A stretch of DNA of 64,000 nt from Erpetoichthys calabaricus (lineage: Eukaryota > Chordata > Cladistia > Polypteriformes > Polypteridae). The notes under the pieces were generated by a model. It ran no database searches and was not told the DNA's origin. It was given only the letters and a program-made list of their open reading frames with translations. Shown here one piece after another: positions 11,568 to 25,300 of the stretch. The stretch spans positions 81,269,450-81,333,449 of the forward strand of contig NC_041404.2 of the NCBI RefSeq assembly GCF_900747795.2, given 5' to 3'. The translations under genes were made by a program, and so were the position numbers. The first letter of the stretch is position 1; each line of letters starts with the position of its first letter.

Positions 11568-14500
11568 CTAAAAAGAGGCAAATAAAAATATTTTTGGGTT
11601 AAAAGTTGCATGCAAATTTGATTGGTTGCCGTACACCATTTTCAATTATACGTTAGCTGAGAATATATCTATTATAAAAAAAAAATCCTGGCAGGGAGAC
11701 CAAGGAGACGAGACGTGGTCTTCACGGAAGACAATTTGACGTCCGGCGAGACGAGGCAGTGAGACAGAAGGACAGCTGCTGTACAGGCTTTTAAATGATC
11801 AACGCGCAGCACAACAAGCAGAACATGCACCTCGGCAGCAGCAGCTGATCCATCTGCATCTCCTTAGTGTGTGTTCAGCTCCCCCCCCTTCACAATGTGA
11901 GCGGGAGAGACGCGAAGTGGCAGGAGCTTAGCGCACCCCCGGGGGTGTTGAGCAAAGTGATCGAGACCTCATCATCTCAGAGTGACACTTTGATGACACG
12001 CGAGACTAGACATTACAACCTTAGGAAGCAAAACATGTGAGACGGTGACTTTTGCACATCTCACCCTACTTACAAACAATTTAAAACAAGTTCATGGACA
12101 TCTAACCTAGCAGTTGTTGGAATGCTTTTGGCAGACATACAAAATGTACTCCCAACTCTTAAAATAATGACAAGCAGAACATGCAGCTCGCCAGCAGCAG
12201 CTGCAGCAAACCAGGAGATGATCCCAGCACATCTTCTTAGTGTGTCCCCCGGGACAAAGCAAGCGGCAGAGACGCGAAGTGGCAAAAGTACAGCTGCTGT
12301 ACAGGGTTTTAAATGATTGAAGCAAAGCAAGACAAGCAGAACACGCAGCTCGCCAGCAGCAGCAGAAAGACAGGCTATTCCAACTGCATCTCCTTAGTGT
12401 GGGCTCAGCATCCCCCCCTCCACCCGTCCCCACTAACAACGCAAGCAGCATTATACATCCCGCGAAAAACAGATTTAATCACGCCTGGGGCAGGAAATAA
12501 TGGACAAATATTGTTTTTACAAAAGTTTTAAAGCAAAAGTGAAAATAATGCATATGTAATAATTCACATGAAAATAACAATTTCTTTAAATTGTATATCC
12601 GGTAAACCAAACCCAGGGGTGGGCGAGCGAAGCAAGCAGGGGCAGAAGCCCTCTAGTAGAAATAAAAACAAGAAACAGTCAAGTAAGTAAAATAATATGG
12701 CTTAATACCCATAATCATGAGCTTTGCTGTTTAAGCCAGCTCATTTGAACTCCTTCTATTATGGAACCAAGGATGAATTGGGGGCCGAATACAACCAGTG
12801 CTGGTTTTCATAGTGGTGAGAGGAGACGGTAATGTAAACTATTCTGAACAGTAGTACAAGTGTGACGAGAATAGGCCATTCAGCCCAACAAGCTTGACAG
12901 TCCTAGATTGTCCAAAATAACATCAAGTCGAGATCTGAAGGCTCATAAGGTTCTAATCTCTACCACACTAGTTGGTAATTTATTCTTTGTGTGAAGGAAA
13001 TATTTTTAACATTTGAGCAAAAAATTCTCAAAATAAGTTTTCAATCACGTTCCTCTGGACAGTTTAACTACAGTCTGATAGCCTGAATGCCTGATGTAAG
13101 ATGAAGATATGTTTTTAAATTAAGTTGTATTTACAATTAAAGTGCCTTCCAAATGTATTCTGAGTCTTTGAAAGTTTGCAAATGTTACTAGATTACAAAT
13201 ATTTTCACAATTACAATTTTTACTGCAAATTTGCATTCAAAATGTTATGGCATGATTAGTTATTTATTAAAGTATATTGTAAACACAATCAAAAACTGAA
13301 ACACGCTGTTTGCAGGAATATTGATAATCCACACAGTAACATTTGTCTGATCCCCTTTCTGCTCTAACTAACAATTTTAGATAATTTTCAGTAGACGTCT
13401 ACTAGTTTTGCATGCTGGTTAGGAGTAATAGTTATCTATTCCATTTAGCAGATCTGCTTAGACTCATGCAGGTTTCTTAGACATCCATTTATGAGTGTCC
13501 ATTTTCAAACTTCATGATCCTTCATGTGGTTATGTTCTGAAATTTACCTGGGCAACTCAAAGATATTTACAGTGTCTCTCATGTGAGATACGTTCCACAG
13601 CATCATGTGCTATGTCACTGTAGGAATTGTCATTTTTACACCATGGGCTGCATAAGGTGAAATTGGGAAAAATCTTATCTAATCCGATCATAATAATACT
13701 GCTAAAAATACAGCTGGTTTACTATTGTAGTTTTTGGTAACTTCCACACTGTTTTTAGGATTATTCATTTTGACTAGCAGTTTATTTCTTGTTTGGTGAA
13801 TACCATATAAAGAATGAAGTATACATTAAATAATTTACAACTTCTCAGAAGGTCTACAACCCAAGCAGAATAATATACATGCATAACAATGGTCAATCCT
13901 GATGTTACTACAGATACTGTACATTAAAAAAGTATAAAATATAAACTAAAATGGCAATGTCCAAGGTAATGTCCCAGGTCCTGCCTTTACATGTTCTCCC
14001 TGAGTCTGCGTGTGTTTCCTCCAGGTGCTCTGGTTTCCTTCCACAGACTAAAGGCATGCAGGTTCCAGTGAAGGGTACTGTCAATGTTAACACATACAAA
14101 GACATGTTAAATGAACTGGAACACTGATAGTGAACAAGGTCGACTTGTCAACTATCAAATGCTTATTTGGCTGAATAGGCACAGAATCCCCAGAAACCCT
14201 CCAAAATCTTGTAAAAAGCCTTCCCAATTGAATGGGGGATGGGAGAACTCCATATTAATGCCCATGGTTTTGGAATGGAATGCCCAATAAGCTCTTATTG
14301 GTGTGATGTTCAGGTGTCCACAAATTTTTGGCTATATAGTGCACTTTAAAAGATTTTCACCAGTTTATCATTACGTATATATTTGAAGACTGCAAGAAAT
14401 GTTATAACAGTTTTAAAGAAGAAATATAAATTTGTTGAAATGTTTGCTCAAGTAAAATATGAATGAATGGATTTTTTTCCAAAACTTGGCATGCCAATAG

Positions 14501-17500
14501 CCCTCCAAAAATCATTTGAAAAGCCAATTTCCCTTGTGGATTACTATAGGGTACCAAATACCAAAAAAACAAAGTGTGAAAGAAATTAATGCAAACCTAT
14601 TCATACTAATGCAATGCAATGAATTTGAAACAAGATCAAGAAGTGTTACTTTCATAAAACACTATTCAGATGCTAAATCCAGGGCCTTAATACTTCTAAA
14701 CTGAATTAATTTGAAAGTTTACAAGATTCTCCCACTAAGTACTGTATGTTACTTCTATGAATTTATTTATATTTTGTGCATATCATTTCAAGAAAAACAC
14801 ACATCACAAATATTTTACGTACTAATCAGCCATTTTAAACAAGTATTTTCCAGCCATCACCAGTAGCTCCATCAGGAAATAGCCTAGGGTCTGAATTCAA
14901 TGGAACAACTAACTGCAGGGCACCATGAGAGTGCAATGGTTAGCTTCATGAAAGCAGTGTCCTGGGTTCAAATCTTGAATCTAGTCATTGACCATGTGGA
15001 GTTTGCAAGTTGTCTCTGTGTATGTGTGAGTTTTTTTTTTATTTACTCCAGTTTATGTCCCATATCCCCAGAGATGCATAAGTTACAAAACTGTCCATTC
15101 CAAACTGAACCCTGGTCTCCTTGTTGCAAGGCAGCGGTAATACCCCTGCACTACTGTGCCACCCACACACTACTAGATTAAGTAGGTCTGAGAATGTTAT
15201 GTGGAAAAACACACAGCCTGAAAAAAGGTCAATACACATTTAGACCTGGATAAAACAAAGAGGGGTAGTTATCTGAATTATCATAAAGGTGTTTTCAATA
15301 TTATTTTTTTTTATATTTTGATATACTTTACTAAACATAAATTCAGATACTGTACTTTAATGTGAAATTTTAAATGAAGGAAAAAACATTAAATACATGA
15401 ATTTAATATGTATACAGTAATCCCTCCTCGATCGCGGGGGTTGCGTTCCAGAACACCCCGCGAAAGGTGAAAATCCGCGAAGTACAAACCATATGTTTAT
15501 TTTTATATTGTCATGCTTGGGTCACAGATTTGCACAGAAACACAGGAGGTTGTAGAGAGACAGGAACTTTATTCAAACACTGCAAACAAACATTTGTCTC
15601 TTTTTCAAAAGTTTAAACTGTGCTCCATGACAAGACAGAGATGACAGTTCCGTCTCACAATTAAAAGAATGCAAACATATCATCCTCTTCAAAGAAGTGC
15701 GCGTCAGGAGTAGAGAATGTCAGAGAGAGAGAGAAAAAAGCAAACAATCAAAAATCAATAGGGCTGTTTGGCTTTTAAGTATGCGAAGCACTGCCAGACA
15801 AAGCAGCTGCAAGAAAGGCAGCAATGTGAAGGTAGTCTTTCAGCATTTTTAGAGGAGCGTCCGTATCCTCTAGGCCAGCTGTGCGCAACCTGCGGCCGTA
15901 CGGCCGCATGCGGCCGTGGGCAAGGACTTTGGCGGCCGTGGACGTGTCTATTAAAGTGTACGTAATGGCGGCCGTGCAGGTGTAGGGTCTCTGGACTCCA
16001 GCGAGTAAGGGGTCTCAACGCCGCGGAATCTTTGTCGGCCGGGTCGGTATGGTGACGCCGAAAGCCGATTTGGACTCTGGGGTCTCTAGACTCCTGCAAG
16101 TGTAGAATCTCAAACACCGCAGAACCTTCCTTAGCCGGGTCGGTATGTTTGCAAGTCTGTCTGCAAACATGCAAGAGCAAGGAAGCCATTAATGGCGATG
16201 TTTTCCAAACTTCCTGAAACAATTGCTGTAAAGGTTTTTTGTCCTATATGACGTTTCGTAGACATTTTTTTACATATGTAGACCAGTAAATTGAATATTG
16301 TCAGATATATCATACTCTGTTTTAATGTGTAATCTGTAAATTTTTACATAAATCATAAAACATTATTAAGTTTACTTGGACTTACTGGCGGCCGTTATTA
16401 AAGTAAAAAGTCTGTAGTGCGGCCGTTATTAAAGTAAAAAGTCTGTAGTGCGGCCGTCAATAGCGGAAAGGTTGCGCATGCCTGCTCTAGGCCAATGCGC
16501 GAACAGCCCCTCTGCTCACACCCCCTCCGTCAGGAGCAGAGAATTTCAGAGAGAGTGAGAGAGACAGAGAAAAACAAACAATCAAAAATCAACACGTGCC
16601 GTTCGAGCTTTTAAGTATGCGAAGCACCGTGCGGGAAGCATATCGCTTGACAAAGCAGCCACATGTAAGTCCAGCAAGGAAGGGAGCAATGTGAAGGTAA
16701 TCTTTCAGCGTTTTTTAAGGAGCGGCCGTATCCCCTAGGGGTGTGAACAGCCCCCGTGCTCACAATATATTTGAGGAGTTTTATTTAATACGTAATACGC
16801 GCTCTGGTTGGGTAGCTTCTCAGCCATCTGCCAATAGCGTCCCTTGTATGAAATCAACTGGGCAAGCCAACTGAGGAAGCATGTACCAGAAATTAAAAGA
16901 CCCATTGTCCGCAGAAATCTGCGAACCAGCAAAAAATCTGCGATATAAATTTAAATACGCTTACATACAGTGCATCCGGAAAGTATTCACAGCGCATCAC
17001 TTTTCTTACCTTTTGTTATGTTTCAGCCTTATTTCATAATGGATTAAATTCATTTTTTTCCTGACTAGTCTCCCAGTTCCTGCCGCTGAAAAACATCCCC
17101 ATAGCATGATGCTGCCACCACCATGCTTCACTGTTGGGATGGTGCCAGGCTTCTTCCAAACGTGACGCCTGACATTCACACCAAAGAGTTCAATCTTTGT
17201 CTCATCAGACCAGAGCATTTTCTTTCTCATGGTCTAAGAGTCCTTCAGGTGCCTTTTGGCAAACTCCAGGCGGGCTGCCATGTGCCTTTTACTAAGGAGT
17301 GGCTTCCGTCTGGCCATTCTACCATACAGGCCCGATTAGTGGATTGCTGCAGAGATGGTTGTCCTTCTGGAAGGTTCTCCTCTCTCCACAGAGGACCTCT
17401 GGAGCTCTGACAGTGTGACCATTGGGTTCTTGGTCACCTCCCTGACTAAGGCTCTTCTCCCACGATCGCTCAGTTTAGATGGCCAGCCAGCTCTAGGAAG

Positions 17501-20500
17501 AGTCCTGGTGGTTTCGAACTTCTTCCACTTACGGATGATGGAGGCCACTGTGCTCATTGGGACCTTCAAAGCAGCAGAAATTTTTCTGTAACCTTCCCCA
17601 GATTTGTGCCTCGAGACAATCCTGTCTCGGAGGTCTACAGACAATTCTTTTGACTTCATGCTTGGTTTGTGCTCTGACATGAACTGTCAACTGTGGGACC
17701 TTATATAGACAGGTGTGTGCCTTTCCAAATCATGTCCAAGCAACTGAATTTACCACAGGTGGACTCCAATTAAGCTGCAGAAACATCTCAAGGATGATCA
17801 GGGGAAACAGGATGCACCTGAGCTCAATTTCGAGCTTCATGGCAAAGGCTGTGAATACTTATGTACATGTGCTTTCTCGATTTTTTTATTTTTAATAAAT
17901 TTGCAAAAATCTCAAGTAAACTTTTTTCACGTTGTCATTAAGGGGTGTTGTGTGTAGAATTCTGAGGAAAAAAATGAATTTAATTCATTTTGGAATAAGG
18001 CTGTAACATAACAAAATGTGGAAAAAGTGATGTGCTGTGAATACTTTCTGGATGCGCTGTATAAAATCCGCGATAGAGTGAATCCGCGAAAGTCGAAGCG
18101 CGATATAGCGAGGGATTACTGTAACACATTTTCTGTTAAGCTGAAACCTTATAGTTAGCATATTTGTAACCACAGAGGTAACAGTTTATTAAGTAATTGC
18201 TAAATGATAGACTTACTTTAAAGTTACTTTCTGCTTATTCAGTCGATGATGAAGTTTCTTTATTTCGGTCTCTTTTTCATTTAACATGTCTTTGTGTTTT
18301 AAAGCCACAGATTCAATTTCTGTAATAATAAACAAATTTCACTGATCCATTATTTACAGTCAATGTAATAAAAAAAACACAAATTAAGACAATGTTAATT
18401 TGGAAATTTCAGCAAAGATTGGGCTGATCTGGAAAATCTGCATTTCAAATGATGAAAACAGGTATTAGTAAATCTGAAACAATGAGAGCAAACCTCAAAA
18501 CCATTATAAGTTCAGTAATTTATGTTTTCATTAAGTTATCAAAAAACATAATACATTAGTACAAAATTAACAAAATTGCTTTTAGCAGAAGGACATTTTA
18601 TCAATCATGTATAGAACTGTTCACTTTCTGAGAGCTTACCATTATATCTGCTTATGAGTTTGTCATTTTTTGTGGACTCCTTCAGAGCTTTTTTTTTAAC
18701 AATGGTAAGTCTACGTGATAAGCAAAAAAATAATAAATTAGTATATCAAATCAAATCTATTTTCAAAGTAGAAAAAAGAAATGAAATTAATGACATTAAA
18801 ATAATTCTGCGTTAAACATGATGCCCTACTATTAACTCTTACATCAAATAATTTATTAAGTTATTTATTAATAATTATTACATATTTTATAATTCTGTTT
18901 ATCATCTCTTTATATTATTCTTAAATGCGTAGGCTGGGAGTTTAGCAACTAAGCATTTCTCTGCATATTTGCTGTAAATATAATTTGCATATGACAAATA
19001 AAATTTGACTTGGCTAAAGTGAAGAATCTATGCAAATTTTACATTCCATTCATAAAAAAGATAACACTATCATATTTGATTGCTGGTACATTCTTGTCTT
19101 GGCAGCATAAAAATGAACTGATTGTCATTCATAGGTGAGTGCACATTCTTGCACACCTGACCCTAAAAACACTATAAACATGCCTTAAAAAAATCTGCAC
19201 TATGAATAAAGTAGCTATCTTTAAACTTAAATGAGTTACAATTTCAATTATAACCTTTACATTTTTCATAAATATAATTTATATACTATATACACAACAG
19301 AAACAACTTAAGCACCTACATTAAAAATGAATAAAATGTAAACATCTTGACTGAATGAAAATTCAACCTCAGTATTTGAGAAGCTCCTTACAAATATGAG
19401 GAACGTGCGCTTTCACTCCAATACCATACTGTGACATCTCCAACTCAACTCAATAGAACTTAGTTGAGCACAATAAAAAAATGGCAATTTTTTTCTCAAA
19501 GCACTTGGATTAAACAGGTATCAGAATATTATGTTACTTTCATACTAAGTTGTTCAGCAAAGCAAATGTAAGAGAGACTGCATAGGGTAATAAATAAAAA
19601 AATACACTAAAATATATTAAGAATTAACAAATGTGACTTATTCCTGCACATCATATGTTCTACTGCATGGAACTAAGGAAATGTACCGTAGTTTCAAACT
19701 GACATGGTTTGAAGCATGTACTGAATTGTGATCTTACAAATATATTACTATTTGTTGCTGCCATCAAGTTCTGAATATGTAATCTGATGGTATGCCTGTA
19801 TGGGAAACCATCATAGCAGATGAACATTGGAGACTGCCTCCCAGGGACATACTTTATATTCCCTCATTATGCGGATTGCCAGCATTCCTCTTATCGTGCT
19901 CCCATTGAGATGCCCGCAGTGCTGTATTGGAACTGCAATTCCAGTGGGCAGCCCTGCTTGGTTCCAGGGAGTGCCACCAGGGGGAGCTGCTGGAGACAGT
20001 CTTCCATCTTCTTTGGAGGGACTTCTGCCTGACCAAGAAGCACTTCTTGAGGGCAGTGTTGTGGCAGAAGATGTGCTCCCTGGTCTAGCATAAAAGGATG
20101 TTGTTCCACCTCATTCAGGGAGTCAGACTTGGGAGGATGATGACAAAGCTTGCAAGAGGTGGAGGTAGGAATGGAGAAGGGAGAACATTTTGTATCTGAA
20201 AGGCTTAGGTGAAGGTATTTGTTTACAATAAATCAAGATATTTGGACCCAGGGTTGTGTTTGATCTAGCTGTGTCTGGGTCTCAGAGATGCCCCCTACAG
20301 GTTACAAGTACTTCATGCATACAAATAGAGAGGCATGTAGAACTGTAAATTTCTCAGGGAATTATTATCAGAATTTAAAGTAATAAATAAACATGCTATG
20401 TAAAGTAAATTCCTGTCTGCTAAACTTCAGCATTGTGTTTTCATTGTTATTTGTTTTAAGTAAATGGTACTTTGCAACCTTTCATTTGCTTACAGAGACA

Positions 20501-22339
20501 ATTTTATGTAATGCTTTATTTTTGAGTTAAGAATGTTATTGTTTTTCTGCATAACTGTACTACAATAACAGATGCACTATGGTATCAAGAGACTGTACAG
20601 CTTTGCTAAGTGTGCTAAATAAAAAACAAGGTCTATTTTGTTCCTTTGTGCTTTTTTTGCCTTCCTTAGGAATCATAACTGCAGTATTTAGTTTGCTTTC
20701 AACTGACAAGCTACTTATGAATTTATATTGAGTCAAAAAACGTAGTCCTGGGTTTCCCATGAAACCTGAAAGGCATATTTGCATCCCATGACATGGGGGG
20801 CTGTATCAGAAATGTGCTGTTAATTTGTTTTGATGTTCTGTCCCTGTTTTCTAATTTTATTTCTTACGAGCTGTATATACCCGGCGTTGCCCGGGGCAGA
20901 AGTAACCTAATCGGTCAAACACTTACATATATACCAAAGTAAACCTAATCGGTCAAACAGTTACATATATAAAAAAACCGAACCTAATCGGACAAACAGC
21001 TTCATATATACAGAAGCGAACCTAATCGGACAAACAGCTAATCTATATACATAAGCAAACCTAATTGGTCAAACAGTTACATAAATACAAAAGCAAACCT
21101 AATCGATGAAACAGCTTCATATATACAGAAGCGAACCTAATTGGTCAAACAGTTATGCATGTGCAGAATAATTTTACAAAGATTATGCGTGTTAACAATC
21201 ATTAAAAAGAAAAGATTGAGGAACTCTTCTTCTATATGTGATGAAGCTGGATGAAGCTGACTTGACGAAGACGTAGGTGGCATAGATTGGTTTTTCTAAA
21301 ACAGAAGAAAAAAATGAGTATCTATTATTATTTTAAATTAGAATGAAAATGAGAACCTTGATTAGAGATAGATTATCCGTATTAAAATATGTGCATGAAT
21401 AAACTTTTGCTAACTCTCTAGCAAAAGTTTATTCATACAAATTGGCATGGGATGGCTTTGTGAAAAAGTAAAAATTAGATAAAAATAAATTGAGAATGCG
21501 TACTTCCATTTGACTGAGATTATGTGTAATGATGAAAAAAAAGTTTAGTATGTTTTTTTTTCCATACGGGAAGGATGTAAAACCTTACATAGGCACCCTT
21601 CAGCCCGTACTGAAGGGTACTGTCAGATTCTTACTGACTAAAAAACACCCTTTTTATTCCACAGCTACCCCAAAAACCACTATTAGGCATTACTTTGGGG
21701 TGGCAGTAGTTTAGTTATGAAACAGCTGGGTCCTGAAAAAAATCTGTCTGATTAGTGGCTTCATCACATATAGAAGAACAGTTCCTCAATCTTTTCTTTT
21801 TAATGATTGTTAACACGCATAATGTTTGTAAAATCATTCTGCACATGCATAACTGTTTGACCAATTAGGTTCGCTTCTGTATATATGAAGCTGTTTGATC
21901 CATTAGGTTTGCTTTTGTATTTATGTAACTGTTTGACCAATTAGGTTTGCTTATGTATATAGATTAGCTGTTTGTCCGATTAGGTTCGGTTTTTTTATAT
22001 ATGTAACTGTTTGACCGATTAGGTTTACTTTGGTATATATGTAAGTGTTTGACCGATTAGGTTACTTCTGCCCCGGGCAACGCCGGGTATATACAGCTCG
22101 TTATATATATAATATACACACACACATAAACATTTATATACATATACATATATATACATATCTACATATACACATGTACATATATATACACACACATACA
22201 TAAACACACACATAAGACTTACTGAGTGAAACGGGCTTTCATTGACAATCATGTTACGTTATTTTTAAAATGTTTCCTTTTTTTTTCATAACCTCTTTAA
22301 CACACTACTTCTCCGCTGCGAAGCGCGGGTATTTTGCTA

Positions 22340-22394
<55 letters not shown>

Positions 22395-25300
22395 CACACA
22401 TACATGCAGTTTTAATAACACAGAAATCAATATAAACATTAACATCATTATCATATGAGAATATGAAGTAATATATAAGAAGCACATTTCATATAAATAT
22501 AAATTATTAAACAGTAAAATCTTCTTCTGTAATTTGCTACCTTGGCAATTTGTGTGTCTGTCCAGGATTTTAAATGACCTGTAGCTCGCAAACCGTTTCA
22601 CCTATACACTTGAAATGTGGTACACATATAGTACGTCACGTCTACTATCCGCTTTATGGGTGATGATTGTTTTAGTCTTATTATCTTTATTTTATTTTAT
22701 TGTACAATCAAGTCCTATCTGCGCACAGCAGGGCAGCCGTGGGCGGATGTGTATGGTGTATTCACTCGATGTTATCGTGCATTGCGCTGTCAGTGGTATT
22801 TTGATAAAAGAATTTGAACAACATATAAGAAGCGTATAAATTATTAAACAGTAAAACATTAACATTTAAGAAGTAAAGTTACATTAAGTACTACTGCTGT
22901 GCCTTCGGGTATACCTCATTTTTTGTTTGCCCATTACATGCTTAAATGTATACATTTTTTGGTGCACCTACCCGAGAACACGCGACATATAACCGAGCGT
23001 GGGAGAAGCATGGATTTTAAACACGCGTTGAGTTGATGTGCTGGTCTCCCTCGTGAAATAAGTGGTAATGTTTGACTAAAATCTACAGCGAGTAAAACGA
23101 CATTAGCTCCTATTTTTTTTTTTATGATCTCTGAGATGTTGCTTTTTTCGGTTCAAGGCTTCATAAGCTCTTTTATGTTGTATGGTGTACTTATCCCAAA
23201 CCATCATCTTTGAATGTTGCAACACTTTCGCCTTGTATGTAGATCGGGGTAATTACATTCATTGCATTCCTAGTCTGAATCACAATGTGATTGTATGGGT
23301 GGTTACCTGGCACTGTAGGGTTGCCACCCGTCCTTTAAAATACGGAATCGTGCCGCGTTTGAGAATGAAATTGCGCGTCCCGTTTTGAATCAATACTGGA
23401 CGGGATTTATCCCGTATTTTTTTTTTCAAGCAGCGTCTCATGCAAATCATCCCACACGCATTTTATGAAGATGCCTCCTTTCCTACTTTTGATTGGGTAA
23501 TACTTGATGTCATCGTTAGTTTGATTGGTGTTTTTAACTGTCCAGTGAGTAGGGTGTGTCTTTCAACGGAATGAAAAAAAGGCCCACCCGACGACCCACC
23601 CATTCCATTTTTATATATATAGATAGATTGCTTCTGTTTTTTACCCTTTTCTCACTGTTCTGTGCACATACTTTGGTATGGAAACCAGCACCTTGTGGTT
23701 GCATACAAAATACTATAGGATAACATGGCATTTGATGTTGGCACAATTTTTCTATAACATAAGACATCACATATTATGAAGCATCCAAGGAGTTTGTAAA
23801 GGTGTTTAGTCATCCAGTTCATCTGCTTACACCTGAAGGACAAGGGAAGCTCCTTTGAGGGCTGTACAGAATACATGAAGCCATCTATGTCAGACTTGAA
23901 CATCTATCCCTAAAATGAGACAAAAGCCTCCAACACCTTCTATTAACCATGTACAATGCCATTCTAATACATTTACCTGGCCGTTTCACACTAGCAATCG
24001 TGTAATCTAATTAACTCCTGCTTCTGGTGGTTCCCAACACCATGGCAATAGGATTTTGGTAAATGATTGGATTACTCATAATGGTATTAATGCTGGCAAA
24101 TGTTCCTACCACTCAGTTGAACTAGACATGCTGCTCAGATGAGTGGTTAAACATTTTCAATAAAACACAAGTTCAGTTGCATTTGACTTACTACTAATAG
24201 ATATTATAGATGAAAGGTTTCTGACTTTGAATAGTCTGTCATTTTATGTTCAAGTTTAGTCGTAAACTAGTAACATGGTGACAGTGGAAAAAAAAACTAA
24301 TTGTGTAGTGTGTTCCTGCTAAAGACCTTGACGATACCCCTACCTTGCCCCAAAATGTAATACCTTTTAAAATCTCCACCACTTGCTATGACATTTGTAC
24401 AATATGATACCTCTGTTGTCGTACTAAATATGCTAACCAAGAATCAAAGTGAAAGTTCACTGCTAGGAGGGTTGTGTGTGCCCTTGAGTAAGAGATCTAC
24501 AATGGGTACAATCTGAAATCACAGATGAACTTAACCTTGGTGTCTTTTGAGAATTTGGGATAAAACCCCATACTGACAAAAATAGATGGTGCAAAATCCA
24601 CAAAACAACCGAGCACTGGATTTGAACCCGAAATACTGGACCATTGAGATCAATGTGGCATCACACAATATATAATTACATTTCTGGAAGAGGTGATTGG
24701 AGTGAACAAAGTAGTAGCATTACGTTAACAATGTGTTCAACAAATCCATGCTTATGACAGGAACGGCCTTCTTACTTAATGTTGAGACAGTGTAAATTTA
24801 AATGCATTTATAACTATAATGATAACTGTTTTTAGAGTTAAAATGATACTCAGTTTTGGATTGAGATTATGGTAATGTTAGTGTCCTTTACATATACTGT
24901 CTCATGTGTGGCACTGGGCCATTTAACTAGGAAATGCTGGAAGCAAATCTTACTCATTCATTAAATGCATACATTGTAAGGGCCCTTGTTCTTTTAAATA
25001 ATACATGTGAAACTGGGGGCTAAAAAATGTTATAGTACAAAGGGAACATAACATGCAATAAGGGAAGGAAAAGCATGGAGATAACAGGAAAATTGTTAAT
25101 GCCATTGAAGTTCTGAAGGAATGAAATGACTTACACAAAGTAATATTGTACTCTTCTACGTACTTGTTTGTTTAAATACATTTATACACTGCAGTTGATA
25201 AAAATAATACACAGACTACAAAAGGAAAGCAAATTAGTAACTAGAACCAAAAACTTAAAGAAACAGATATTGTACTGAAGATCTATAAAAACAAAATTTT

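Larger units (their letters stand above)
15415..18121. mobile_element. Tigger-like (TcMar) element with nested insertions
   Basis: The ends are inverted: CAGTAATCCCTCCTCGATCG on the left and, read on the minus strand, CAGTAATCCCTCGCTATATC on the right. Both are flanked by TA (15413-15414 and 18122-18123). The subterminal 'CCGCGAA' and 'AATCCGCG' text is typical of Tigger-type TcMar elements. No transposase is left. It carries a hAT insertion (15876-16484) and a Tc1 insertion (16968-18059), plus an internal tandem duplication of about 220 bp. Removing the two insertions leaves about 1.0 kb of non-autonomous element. Confidence 0.7.

Noticed and set aside
13130-13760. Tc1-like words such as AAGTGCCTTCCAAATGTATTC
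   Set aside because: Only the first 20-30 bases resemble a Tc1 end; no partner end or transposase trace was found.
15755-16222. Minus-strand frame of 155 codons
   Set aside because: It is GC-rich translation across the hAT insertion and part of the Tigger-like element; no transposase motif.
20866-22101. Palindrome as a CRISPR-like repeat-spacer array
   Set aside because: The repeats are continuous tandem units of about 40 bp without unique spacers, in an inverted pair, and the window is vertebrate DNA.
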